The notes below the pieces were generated by a model. The model did not search any database. It was not told where the DNA came from and saw only the letters and a list, made by a program, of their open reading frames with translations. A DNA stretch of 44,848 bases from an uncultured Lachnospiraceae bacterium (GTDB lineage: Bacteria; Bacillota; Clostridia; Lachnospirales; Lachnospiraceae). The DNA is taken from NCBI GenBank assembly GCA_947631665.1, contig CANRMF010000013.1:1-44848 (forward strand). Direction: 5' to 3'. Shown one piece after another: positions 1-8,183 of this stretch; position 1 is the stretch's first letter; each line of letters starts with the position of its first letter. Both the position numbers and the translations under genes were made by a program.

Positions 1-1806
1 ACCTGCGGAAGCGTGGACGATGGAAAATCCACGTTAATCGGGCACTTGCTTTATGATGCGAAATTATTGTTTACAGATCAGGAAAAAGCACTGGAATTGG
101 ACAGCAAAGTCGGAAGCAATGACGGAGAAATTGATTACTCGCTGCTATTGGACGGATTGATGGCGGAACGCGAGCAGGGAATTACGATTGATGTCGCTTA
201 TCGGTATTTTACGACGGAAAAGAGAAGCTTTATCGTAGCGGATACGCCGGGACATGAGGAATACACGAGAAATATGGCGGTCGGCGCTTCCTTTGCCGAT
301 CTTGCGGTAATATTAGTAGACGCTTCACAGGGCGTTCTGGTACAGACGAGACGACATACGCGCATCTGCCATTTAATGGGAATTAAACATATTATATTTG
401 CAGTCAATAAAATGGACGTAATCAGATACGACAGGGAGAGGTTTCATCAGATTTGCAGTGAAATTCAGAAAATGATTGCAGAGTTTCATTTTTCAACTGT
501 TTTGATGATTCCGGTTTCAGCAACGGAGGGGGATAATCTGACAAAACGCTCGCAAAACATGATGTGGTATCAGGGCAAAACATTGCTGGATTATTTGGAA
601 ACCATTGATGTGGAAGAAAGTCAGGAGAGCCGGGATTTTATTCTGCCGATACAGCGCGTATGCAGGCCAAACAGGACATTTCGCGGATTTCAGGGACAGA
701 TTGCCTCAGGCGCCGTTCACACAGGAGATGAAATTTTTGCGCTTCCGAGCGGGGAGAGCGCCAAAGTGAAAAGTATTCTTGTGACGGATCAACAGGCAGA
801 ATATGCGTCAAAAGGGAGACCGGTAACGATTCAACTGGACAGGGAAGTGGATATTTCAAGAGGCTGTGTTCTGACCTCAAATCCGAAACTTCCGGTAACA
901 AATCTGTTCCATGCAGATCTTCTCTGTATGGACGACGCGGGACTGATCGAGGGGAAAAATTATTATTTGAGGATTGGAACAAAAATGATTCCCGCAACAG
1001 TGATGAAAATTAAGTATCGTGTGGATATCAATGAGGGAACACATCTTCCGGCATCGAAGCTTTATAAAAACGAGATTGCCGGCTGCGACATTGCTGTCAG
1101 CGAAAAAATTGTGATAGAAGCATTTGAAAAAAATGCAGATTTAGGAAGTTTTATTTTAATTGACCGCGTGACAAACATGACTTCTGCGTGCGGGGTGGTG
1201 CGTTATGCGCTCCGCCGGGGAAGCAATCTGACTTGGCAGAAGCTTGACATTACAAGGGAAATCCGCGCGAAGCAGAAAGGCCAGAAGCCGATGACAATTT
1301 GGTTTACGGGACTGTCGGGTGCGGGAAAGTCCACGCTGGTCAATGAAGTGGAAAAACGTCTGGTAGCTGAAGGAAAACATACCATGACGTTGGACGGAGA
1401 TAACGTCCGCATGGGACTTTCAAAAAATCTCGGATTTGAGGAAAAAGACCGGATTGAAAATATCCGGAGAGTTGCAGAAGTCTGCAAACTGATGAATGAT
1501 GCGGGATTGATTGCGCTGACATCTCTTGTATCTCCGTTTAAGAAGGATCGGGAAAATGCAAGAGCCATTGTGGGAGAAAGCGAGTTTATTGAAGTCTATG
1601 TCAGCACTCCGTTACAGGTTTGCGAGCAGAGAGATGTCAAGGGACTTTATCAGAAAGCAAGAAAACGGGAGATACCGAACTTCACCGGAATTTCTGACGA
1701 GTATGAGACGCCGGAAAATCCGCAGATTGAGATCAATACGGAAAACAGAAGTGTCGAAGAATGCGTAGATGAGATTATGGGAGAATTAAGGAAATATGGG
1801 ATTTAA
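1..1806 (+). CDS. cysNC: Sulfate adenylyltransferase subunit 1 / adenylylsulfate kinase (CysN-CysC fusion), 5' partial
   Basis: The bifunctional cytoplasmic enzyme makes APS from sulfate and ATP using a GTPase subunit (CysN, working with CysD), then phosphorylates APS to PAPS (CysC). The reading frame is open from base 1, so the start lies upstream. Counting from base 1, the GTPase P-loop GSVDDGKST is at residues 3-11, G2 is in REQGITID, G3 DTPGHEEY begins near 81 and G4 NKMD at 136. A beta-barrel region follows. The C-terminal APS kinase has Walker A GLSGAGKST at about 437-445 and DGDNVR after it. CysD is expected just upstream, outside the window (inference). The stop codon region overlaps the start of the arylsulfotransferase gene by 11 bases, so the two are probably co-translated. 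Confidence 0.95.
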   Translation, partial: TCGSVDDGKSTLIGHLLYDAKLLFTDQEKALELDSKVGSNDGEIDYSLLLDGLMAEREQGITIDVAYRYFTTEKRSFIVADTPGHEEYTRNMAVGASFADLAVILVDASQGVLVQTRRHTRICHLMGIKHIIFAVNKMDVIRYDRERFHQICSEIQKMIAEFHFSTVLMIPVSATEGDNLTKRSQNMMWYQGKTLLDYLETIDVEESQESRDFILPIQRVCRPNRTFRGFQGQIASGAVHTGDEIFALPSGESAKVKSILVTDQQAEYASKGRPVTIQLDREVDISRGCVLTSNPKLPVTNLFHADLLCMDDAGLIEGKNYYLRIGTKMIPATVMKIKYRVDINEGTHLPASKLYKNEIAGCDIAVSEKIVIEAFEKNADLGSFILIDRVTNMTSACGVVRYALRRGSNLTWQKLDITREIRAKQKGQKPMTIWFTGLSGAGKSTLVNEVEKRLVAEGKHTMTLDGDNVRMGLSKNLGFEEKDRIENIRRVAEVCKLMNDAGLIALTSLVSPFKKDRENARAIVGESEFIEVYVSTPLQVCEQRDVKGLYQKARKREIPNFTGISDEYETPENPQIEINTENRSVEECVDEIMGELRKYGI

Positions 1807-3886
1807 TTTTGTAAAAAGAGCCGTCAGGAAAGCGATGCTTCTTGTGGGAATTCAGACAAAGGCGGGAGTCATTATAAAATCCCCGCAGTGGGTGAAAGCT
1901 CAGGCAAAACGTTTTGACGGACAGACATTGAGAAATATGGGAATGGATATTGAAACAAATGCAATCAATTACCGGACATATCCACAACTGTCGAGGGCTG
2001 TCGAGTGCGTTGTAAATGAACTTTCAGAGCAGAATACCTACACATTTAGAAATATGATAGCGCTCTTAAACCCATATCAATATGCGCCACTCTGCGCGCT
2101 GGTGTTGTTTAACACTAAAAAAACTTACCGCGTGAGAGTAACTGTTTTTGGAAAGACAAGAGATTGCGATATCAGTTATACGTTTTCGGGGAAAACAAAG
2201 CACCGTATTCCGGTAATGGGATTGTATGCGGACTATCAGAATAAGGTCAAAATAGAATTGCTGAACAAAAGGGATATCCCTGTCAGAAAAAAAGTTTTGA
2301 TACTTCCGACAAAACCACTGACAGGCAATGTGTCAAAAGTAGAGGTTCATAAAGAATTTTCCACACAGCCGTTTTTATACGATTTAACGTTGGTTTATGG
2401 CGGGGCAAATGGGGTAGATTCCTATGCGTTTGATAAAAACGGAGATATCCGGTACACCTTTGCACTGACGCCGAAGACTTATGGATTTCAGCCGTTTGCG
2501 AATGGAAAAGTTATGTTTCTGCATAAGGGAGCAACCAGACTTACAAATACAAATACGGCGTCGCTCCAGTTGTATGAGACGGATCAGATGGGAAGATTTT
2601 ATAAGCTTTACAATATAGAAAAGGGCGCGCATCATGATTTTGTGGAGCTGCCAAATGGAAACATCGTTACCGCAGGCAACGATATTGAAAATCACACCTG
2701 TGAAGATACCGTAATTGAGCTTCATCGGGAAACCGGAAAAGTAGTTCATGAAATTTTATTAAAGGATTATATTGATCCAAAGTATGTGTCTGTGTCGGAT
2801 TGGGCGCATGTTAATTCCATCGGATATGATTCAGAAAATAAAACGGCAATAGTCAGTATGAGAAATCTTCATGCAGTTGTGAAAATTGATTTTGAAAAAA
2901 AAGAACTGCTGTGGATTTTGGCAAATCCGCTCTTTTTTGAAGACTCTTTCATGTCAGAAAAAGTACTTACCCCGACAGGAGTAATGGAATGGTTTTTCCA
3001 ACAGCACGCAGCATACTTTCTCGAAGAAGACCTTGATGGAAATCCTGAGACAAAACATCTGATTGTCTATGATAATCATGTGGATAAGAGAACGCCGGTC
3101 AGTTATTTTGATCATGATGCGCATTCTTTTGTCAGAATTTACACAATTAACGAAACTTTAAAAACAGTCAGTCTGTGGAAGTCTTTTCCATGTGAAAAAT
3201 CATCTAAGCGCTCCAATGGAATTTTGGAAAAGGAAGCCGGACGGGTGATGGCAATGAATGGAAATCTGAAAAATTGCGGGGCAAAAAAGGGATCAATTAC
3301 GGAATTTGATTACAATACCGGCAAGAAAATCAATCAGTATGCCATCAATTACAGTTTTTACCGCGCTTATGAAATGAAATTTGAAACAGATAAAATGGCG
3401 GAGCCGATGGAAATAGACACCGATTATTGTCTTGGTACAATTTACGGCTTGAATGAATGTGCCGCGCCCGATACGTCGAAGGCAGAACCGTTGCCGGAGC
3501 CTGTTTTGGAAGAACCGGACAAAACAGAGGAAGAACGGAAGACAAGGCTTGAAAAAATCTGCAGGAAAAATCCGGATTATGATGTGGATCCAAAACAGGA
3601 TATGGCAAGAATCAGCATGGCAGTGCGGGAGGATATTTTGTATGTATCGCTGCTTGACCATCAGCTTGAAAGAATTTATTTTGTAGGAAAAAATCATTCA
3701 TATTACAGGGATTATACCGATACTGTTCAGGAGCGACCGGAATATTTTGCGCGGGCAGTTCATACGGACATATTTTCGTTAAATACGTTTTGCGAAGACG
3801 CTTATGAAATTTATTTTCAACATCACACAGGATTATTCTGGTCAAAATACTATGTAAAAATCAGGAAAAATGAGGTAAAAGCATGA
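1796..3886 (+). CDS. Arylsulfotransferase (ASST family)
   Basis: This 696-residue protein matches ASST enzymes, which move a sulfuryl group between phenolic compounds through a sulfated histidine and do not classically use PAPS. The N-terminal ASST domain (NPYQYAPLCALVLFNT, then PVMGLYADYQNKV) precedes a six-bladed propeller. Candidate active-site histidines are H279-H280-D281, H338 (in AHVNSIG), H404 (in QQHAAYF, the position of the sulfated His in E. coli AssT by motif) and H440/H443 (DHDAHSF). I see no clear cleavable signal peptide; the start is basic with only a short hydrophobic stretch (MLLVGI), whereas E. coli AssT is periplasmic. The start overlaps cysNC by 11 bases, and a substrate-binding protein gene follows with 4 bases of overlap. 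The substrate cannot be read from sequence. Confidence 0.88.
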   Translation: MGFNFVKRAVRKAMLLVGIQTKAGVIIKSPQWVKAQAKRFDGQTLRNMGMDIETNAINYRTYPQLSRAVECVVNELSEQNTYTFRNMIALLNPYQYAPLCALVLFNTKKTYRVRVTVFGKTRDCDISYTFSGKTKHRIPVMGLYADYQNKVKIELLNKRDIPVRKKVLILPTKPLTGNVSKVEVHKEFSTQPFLYDLTLVYGGANGVDSYAFDKNGDIRYTFALTPKTYGFQPFANGKVMFLHKGATRLTNTNTASLQLYETDQMGRFYKLYNIEKGAHHDFVELPNGNIVTAGNDIENHTCEDTVIELHRETGKVVHEILLKDYIDPKYVSVSDWAHVNSIGYDSENKTAIVSMRNLHAVVKIDFEKKELLWILANPLFFEDSFMSEKVLTPTGVMEWFFQQHAAYFLEEDLDGNPETKHLIVYDNHVDKRTPVSYFDHDAHSFVRIYTINETLKTVSLWKSFPCEKSSKRSNGILEKEAGRVMAMNGNLKNCGAKKGSITEFDYNTGKKINQYAINYSFYRAYEMKFETDKMAEPMEIDTDYCLGTIYGLNECAAPDTSKAEPLPEPVLEEPDKTEEERKTRLEKICRKNPDYDVDPKQDMARISMAVREDILYVSLLDHQLERIYFVGKNHSYYRDYTDTVQERPEYFARAVHTDIFSLNTFCEDAYEIYFQHHTGLFWSKYYVKIRKNEVKA

Positions 3887-4878
3887 AAAAAGTATTGATT
3901 GGGCTGCTGTGCGCAGCAGTAATTATTGGAGCGATGATATGGGTGGCGGTAAATAGAGAAAAAGAAGAAACAGTATCCGTCGCTTACTTTGACAATATTA
4001 CGCATGGGCAGGCGTTAATTATGAAGCATAATCAGACGTTGCAGAATATGCTCGGTGATGATGTTGATGTATCGTGGGTGTCTTTTAATGCGGGGCCGGC
4101 GGAAGTGGAAGCGTGTTTTTCCGGCGATATTGACATTGGATATATCGGGCCGGTTCCTGCGGCGACGGCATATACAAAATCAGACGGGGACTTTATTATC
4201 ATCAGCGGCGTGACCAATGGAGGAGCGATGCTGATTGCGCGTAAAGATGCAAAAATTCATTCAGTGGAGGATTTGAAGGGCAGGACGGTTTCCGTTCCGC
4301 AGTTGGGCAATACCCAACATCTGCTGCTGCTTGATTTAATGAAAAAAAATAATTTGTCGGCGGTTTCTGAAGGAGGGAATGTCAAGGTCATTGAGGCGCA
4401 GAATGCTGATGTCGTCAATCTGTTCCGTTCCGGTGATGTCGATGCGGCTCTGGTGCCGGAGCCTTGGGGAACAACGATTTTAAAAGAAACCGATGCGGAC
4501 ATCGTGCTGGACTATGATCAATTAAATTCCGGAAAAGATTACTCTACGGCAGTCGTTATGGTAAATAAACAATATATGAAAGAACATGAAGAAATTGTGA
4601 AAAAGTTTTTACAGGCGCACATTGACGCTACAAATTATATTGTTTCCAAACCGGAGGAGGCGGCTTTGGTAATGAATGAGCAGCTTGACGAAGATACGGG
4701 AAAAAGCCTGAAGGAAGATGTCATCAACGAAGCAATCAAAAGAATTGATTACAACTATGAAATTCCAAAGGCTTCCATTATGGATTATTCCGGATTATGT
4801 CTTGAACAGAAATTCATTGACGCTGAACTGAAAGAAGATGCATTTGACGGGCGTCTGTTAGAACAATTGTCCAAATAG
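3883..4878 (+). CDS. ssuA: ABC transporter substrate-binding protein, sulfonate/taurine/nitrate type (SsuA-like)
   Basis: This 331-residue protein is the extracellular solute receptor of the importer encoded with the next two genes. It has an N-terminal membrane segment (about residues 4-21) followed by the SsuA/TauA/ThiY-type fold: VSVAYFDNITHGQALIMKH, DIDIGYIGPVPAATAY, VEDLKGRTVSVPQLGNTQH and a VPEPWGT motif. No proper lipobox is present (the only early Cys is in GLLCAA), so it is probably held by an uncleaved membrane anchor. The start overlaps the ASST stop by 4 bases (ATGA), which implies coupling. The family binds aliphatic sulfonates, taurine, nitrate or thiamine precursors. Next to PAPS synthesis and ASST a sulfonate or sulfate ester is the likely ligand, but this is inference. 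Confidence 0.85.
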   Translation: MKKVLIGLLCAAVIIGAMIWVAVNREKEETVSVAYFDNITHGQALIMKHNQTLQNMLGDDVDVSWVSFNAGPAEVEACFSGDIDIGYIGPVPAATAYTKSDGDFIIISGVTNGGAMLIARKDAKIHSVEDLKGRTVSVPQLGNTQHLLLLDLMKKNNLSAVSEGGNVKVIEAQNADVVNLFRSGDVDAALVPEPWGTTILKETDADIVLDYDQLNSGKDYSTAVVMVNKQYMKEHEEIVKKFLQAHIDATNYIVSKPEEAALVMNEQLDEDTGKSLKEDVINEAIKRIDYNYEIPKASIMDYSGLCLEQKFIDAELKEDAFDGRLLEQLSK

Positions 4879-4888
4879 AGGGAGAAAA

Positions 4889-5641
4889 ATGCTTGAAATT
4901 AAAAATTTAAGTAAAATTTACAGTCGGGAAACGGATACCCTGAATAATATCAATTTGAAAATTGAAGACGGTGAATTTATCTGCATTGTCGGGGCGTCCG
5001 GCTCCGGAAAATCAACGCTGTTAAAGCTGATTGCAGGATTGGAAACGCCGACCTCCGGAGAAATTCTGCTGGACGGAAAACCGGTGGAAGGACTTTCAAA
5101 AGACCGCATGGTTATGTTTCAGGAAGACGCACTGTTTCCATGGCTTTCTGTCATAGAGAACGTCATGTTCGGAATGAATATTGCCGGAATGCCAAAAGAA
5201 GAACAGGAGCACAAGGCAATGTATTATTTAAAAATGGTTCATCTCGATAAGTATAGGGATTTTGCAGTACATGAACTGTCCGGAGGAATGAAACAGAGGG
5301 TTGCCTTCGCAAGGGCGTTGACGCTTGACAGCAAAATGCTTCTGATGGACGAGCCGTTTTCTGCTCTGGATAAGCAGACGACCAATCATCTCAGAAGACA
5401 AATTGAAAGTATCTGGGAAGAAATGCGCAAGACTGTGATTTTCATTACGCACAGCGTGGAGGAATCGGTTTATCTGGCAGACCGGGTGTTACTTTTGTCA
5501 AGGAGAAGCCATAAAATTGAAAAAGAAGTCTATATTGACCTGCCAAGACAGAGGGATATTAAGTCTTCGGGATTTTTGAAGTACCGTTCTGAAATTCTTC
5601 AATGGATTGAACAAGATGTGGATTATTCGTCGGAGGAATAA
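4889..5641 (+). CDS. ssuB: ABC transporter ATP-binding protein, SsuB/TauB type
   Basis: This 250-residue cytoplasmic ATPase powers the importer. It has Walker A GASGSGKST (residues 35-43), a Q-loop in MFQEDALFPW, signature LSGGMKQR starting at 130, Walker B LLMDEP with D154/E155, and the H-loop ITHS. The FPW after the Q-loop is typical of the nitrate/sulfonate/taurine subgroup. The start follows GAGGGAG with good spacing, 10 bases after the ssuA stop, and the permease gene begins 3 bases after its stop. All motifs are intact. Confidence 0.92.
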   Translation: MLEIKNLSKIYSRETDTLNNINLKIEDGEFICIVGASGSGKSTLLKLIAGLETPTSGEILLDGKPVEGLSKDRMVMFQEDALFPWLSVIENVMFGMNIAGMPKEEQEHKAMYYLKMVHLDKYRDFAVHELSGGMKQRVAFARALTLDSKMLLMDEPFSALDKQTTNHLRRQIESIWEEMRKTVIFITHSVEESVYLADRVLLLSRRSHKIEKEVYIDLPRQRDIKSSGFLKYRSEILQWIEQDVDYSSEE

Positions 5642-5644
5642 GGC

Positions 5645-6436
5645 ATGAAGAAAAAGAAATCGACAGTGATTGGCTGTATAGTTTTTTTAATGATAATACT
5701 GCTGATTTGGCAGGGTATTTATATTTTGGGCGTAGACGTTCTGGCTATCTGGGAGCCTTATTCTTTTCCAAATCTGAAAGATATGGCACTCCGTTTTTGG
5801 GAGCTGGCTGCGGACGGAAGTCTTGCGACTGCGGTTATATCCAGTATCGGACGTGGCATTGCAGGATATCTGATTGCATGTGTTCTTGGAAGCCTGATTG
5901 GAATGTTGCTGCTTGAATATAACGCGCTGCAGAGATACTTAAAACCACTGCTTTCAGGAATTCAGACACTTCCGAGTATCTGCTGGGTTCCGTTTGCTAT
6001 TTTATGGTTCGGACTGGGAAACGACGCGATTATTTTTGTTGTCGTTATGGGCTCTATGTTAAGCATTGCACTATCTGTGGAAAGCGCAGTCCGAAATATT
6101 CACCCGCTATATCTGGCAGTTGCGAAAATTATGGGAGCAAAAGGTATTCGGCTGATTGTAAAAGTGATTATTCCGGCGGCAATGCCCGCGCTGATATCAG
6201 GATTTCGGCAGGGGTGGTCTTTTGCATGGAGAGCGCTGATGTCCGGAGAAGTTATCTCATCTTCCGTCGGACTGGGATATACGCTCATGATGGGAAGAAA
6301 TCTGGCAGATATCAATCAGGTGATGCTTGTCATGATTGTCATTATTATTATCGGCGTCGTCATGGATAAGTTATGTTTTTCTCTCATTGAAAACAAGGTA
6401 CTGCAAAGTCGGGGCTTGAAAACAGAAACAAAATAA
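5645..6436 (+). CDS. ssuC: ABC transporter permease, SsuC/TauC type
   Basis: This 263-residue integral membrane permease is the last gene of the sulfur operon. It has an N-terminal transmembrane segment and about five more, and carries the EAA-type cytoplasmic loop (AVAKIMGAKGIRLIVKVIIP) that docks on the ATPase. GGAGG at the end of ssuB serves as ribosome site, 3 bases separating the genes. The stop is followed by the 74-bp repeat array with no ordinary U-tract terminator. Confidence 0.9.
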   Translation: MKKKKSTVIGCIVFLMIILLIWQGIYILGVDVLAIWEPYSFPNLKDMALRFWELAADGSLATAVISSIGRGIAGYLIACVLGSLIGMLLLEYNALQRYLKPLLSGIQTLPSICWVPFAILWFGLGNDAIIFVVVMGSMLSIALSVESAVRNIHPLYLAVAKIMGAKGIRLIVKVIIPAAMPALISGFRQGWSFAWRALMSGEVISSSVGLGYTLMMGRNLADINQVMLVMIVIIIIGVVMDKLCFSLIENKVLQSRGLKTETK

Positions 6437-6481
6437 ACAGAAGCGAAAACATATACGCTGAGATTCGCCCCCTTTGGTCTG

Positions 6482-7290
6482 ATTACATATCAAATTTGTC
6501 TTTTCACAGGGATTTGCATGTAAAATAATGCCCGCCTTTCGCAAAATCCAAATCAAATTACATGCAAAATCCACCCTTTCGCAGGGATTTGCATGTAAAA
6601 TATTGCTGCTTTTTTTGAGGTTCGGATTTGATTACATGCCAAATCCACCCCTTTCACAGGGATTTGCATGTAAAATAATGCTGATTTTTTTGAGGTTCGG
6701 GTTTGATTACATGTCAAATCCATCTTTTTGCAGAAATTTGCATGTAAAATATGCTTGATTTTCGCAAATTTCGAGTTCAATTACATGTCAAATCCACCTT
6801 TTTGCAAGAAATTGCATGTAAAATATGCTTGCTTTCCGCAAAATTCAAATCAAATTACATGTCAAATCCACCTTTTGGCAGGAATTTGCATGTAAAATAT
6901 TCCTGCTTTCCACAAATTCCAAATCGAATTACATGTCAAATCTACCTTTTGGCAGGAAATTGCATGTAAAATGTTCCTGCCTTCCACAAATTTTGAGTTC
7001 AATTACATGTCAAATCCACCTTTTAGCAGAAATTTGCATGTAAAATACGCTTGCCTTCCGCAAAGTTCAAATCAAATTACATGCAAAATCCCCCTTTTCA
7101 CAAGAATTTGCATGTAAAATATTCCTGCTTTCCACAAATTCCAAATCGAATTACATGCAAAATCCACCCTTTTGCAAGAATTTGCATGTAAAATATTCCA
7201 ACTTTCCGCAAAATCCAAATTAAATTACATGTCAAATCCACCTTTTTGCAAAGATTTACATGTAATTACATTCCCGCTTTCCTTAGAGGA
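6482..7290. repeat. Tandem array of ~10.5 copies of a 74-bp unit with internal inverted repeat
   Basis: Units begin with ATTACAT at 6482, 6557, 6631, 6706, 6780, 6854, 6928, 7002, 7076, 7150 and 7224, so the period is 74 bp (75 twice); the last unit is partial. Each unit contains TTACATG(C/T)AAAT, an ~18-nt loop, then ATTTGCATGTAA, giving a 10-12 bp hairpin or a bipartite palindromic protein site. The ~30-nt linkers alternate in families with a three-unit period: units 4 and 7 end in GAGTTCA, 5 and 8 in TTCAAATCAA, 6 and 9 in TTCCAAATCGA, giving a 222-bp higher-order repeat. Reading frames across it on both strands are by-products of periodicity. No coding gene or U-tract terminator is seen here. 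Confidence 0.95.
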
Positions 7291-7353
7291 ACTTTGCCGA
7301 ATTTGAATTATGGCTTGCATGGCGAGTTGTATGTGTTTTTCTTGTGAATAGAG

Positions 7354-7382
7354 TTTCATTTCCTGCTTTTCTATGATAAAAT
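7354..7382 (+). promoter_or_regulatory. Probable sigma-A promoter of pth (extended -10)
   Basis: TATGATAAAAT provides TG-n-TAAAAT with the -10 at 7377-7382. A weak -35 (TTTCAT, 7354-7359) lies 17 bp upstream. It is the best promoter-like site between the repeat array and pth. Confidence 0.4.
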
Positions 7383-7419
7383 AGTCCCATTGAACAGGTT
7401 AGCGTAAAGAGGGAATGTG

Positions 7420-7974
7420 ATGTATGCAGTAATCGGTCTGGGCAATCCGGACAAGAAATATGAGAAGACAAGGCATAATGCAGGGTTTGATGTGATAGAC
7501 GAACTGGCAGAGCAGATGGGGATTTCGGTGAACACGAAAAGGCACAGGGCGTTGTGCGGAGTAGGCTCGGTCGGAAGCGAAAAAGTGATTTTAGTCAAGC
7601 CGCAGACGTATATGAATAATAGCGGGGAGGCTGCGCGCGCTGTCATGGATTTTTACAAATTGAATCCTGAAAAAGATTTGATTGTCATTTCCGACGACAT
7701 CGACCTGCCGACGGGGAAAATCCGGATTCGAGCAAAGGGAAGCGCGGGCGGACATAACGGATTAAAGAGTATTATCGCCCATACCGGAACGCAGAATTTT
7801 ACGCGCGTCAAAGTCGGTGTTGGGGCAAATGAGGGCGATTTGGTTAAACATGTGTTGGGAAAATTTGGTAAGGCTGAGAGAAAACTTGTTGACGATGCAG
7901 TGATTGATGCGGCGGGGGCTGTAAAGGTTATTATCACAGACAGCGTGGAAACGGCCATGAACAAGTATAATTAA
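7420..7974 (+). CDS. pth: Peptidyl-tRNA hydrolase
   Basis: This 184-residue cytoplasmic enzyme frees tRNA from peptidyl-tRNA that has dropped off ribosomes. It has MYAVIGLGNPDKKYEKTRHNAGFDVID at the N terminus with the catalytic His in RHNAGF, then KPQTYMNNSGEA, SDDIDLPTGKIRIRAKGSAGGHNGL and TQNFTRVKVGVG, all hallmarks of bacterial Pth. The ATG at 7420 is preferred over the in-frame GTG at 7417 because it sits 6 bases after AGAGGG. pth next to mfd is a common Firmicute arrangement. The C-terminal codons (VETAMNKYN and stop) are repeated several times downstream. Confidence 0.95.
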   Translation: MYAVIGLGNPDKKYEKTRHNAGFDVIDELAEQMGISVNTKRHRALCGVGSVGSEKVILVKPQTYMNNSGEAARAVMDFYKLNPEKDLIVISDDIDLPTGKIRIRAKGSAGGHNGLKSIIAHTGTQNFTRVKVGVGANEGDLVKHVLGKFGKAERKLVDDAVIDAAGAVKVIITDSVETAMNKYN

Positions 7975-8125
7975 GATTATTATCACAGACAGCGTGAAAA
8001 CAGCCACGAGCAAATATCATTAAGATCGTGGAAAAGACCACGAACAAGTATCCTTAAAGTCGTGAAAACAGCCACGAGCAAGTATCCTTAAAGTCGTGGA
8101 AACAGCCACGAACAAATATAATTGA
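7930..8125 (+). repeat. Tandem array of pth tail copies, each with its own stop codon
   Basis: The last 15 codons of pth including its stop (7930-7974) are copied at 7979-8023, encoding IITDSVKTATSKYH-stop. Three shorter copies follow with 34-bp spacing (CGTG at 7993, 8027, 8061, 8095), encoding VEKTTNKYP, VKTATSKYP and VETATNKYN, each ending in TAA or TGA. Each copy also contains a short hairpin of the form CGTGG-6 nt-CCACG. No gene is seen between 7975 and 8183. Confidence 0.92.
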
Positions 8126-8183
8126 GTGGATTTGCACAAAAAAACAAAAGAAATCAGTAAATTTTGAAAGTGCAGGGTAGAAA

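Noticed and set aside
1796-3886. PAPS-dependent sulfotransferase
   Set aside because: No PAPS-binding 5'-PSB or 3'-PB motif is seen; the protein has the histidine motifs and N-terminal domain of ASST.
6415-6460. Tail duplication after ssuC (ACAGAAACAAAATAA then ACAGAAGCGAAAAC)
   Set aside because: The match is short and of low complexity, so it could be chance.
6528-7043. Overlapping 67-76 codon reading frames on both strands in the 74-bp array
   Set aside because: They arise because a 74-bp repeat shifts frame each unit. None has a ribosome site or family likeness.
6482-7290. CRISPR array
   Set aside because: The period is 74 bp with no short constant repeat separated by unrelated spacers. 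The linkers are related to one another and no cas gene is present.
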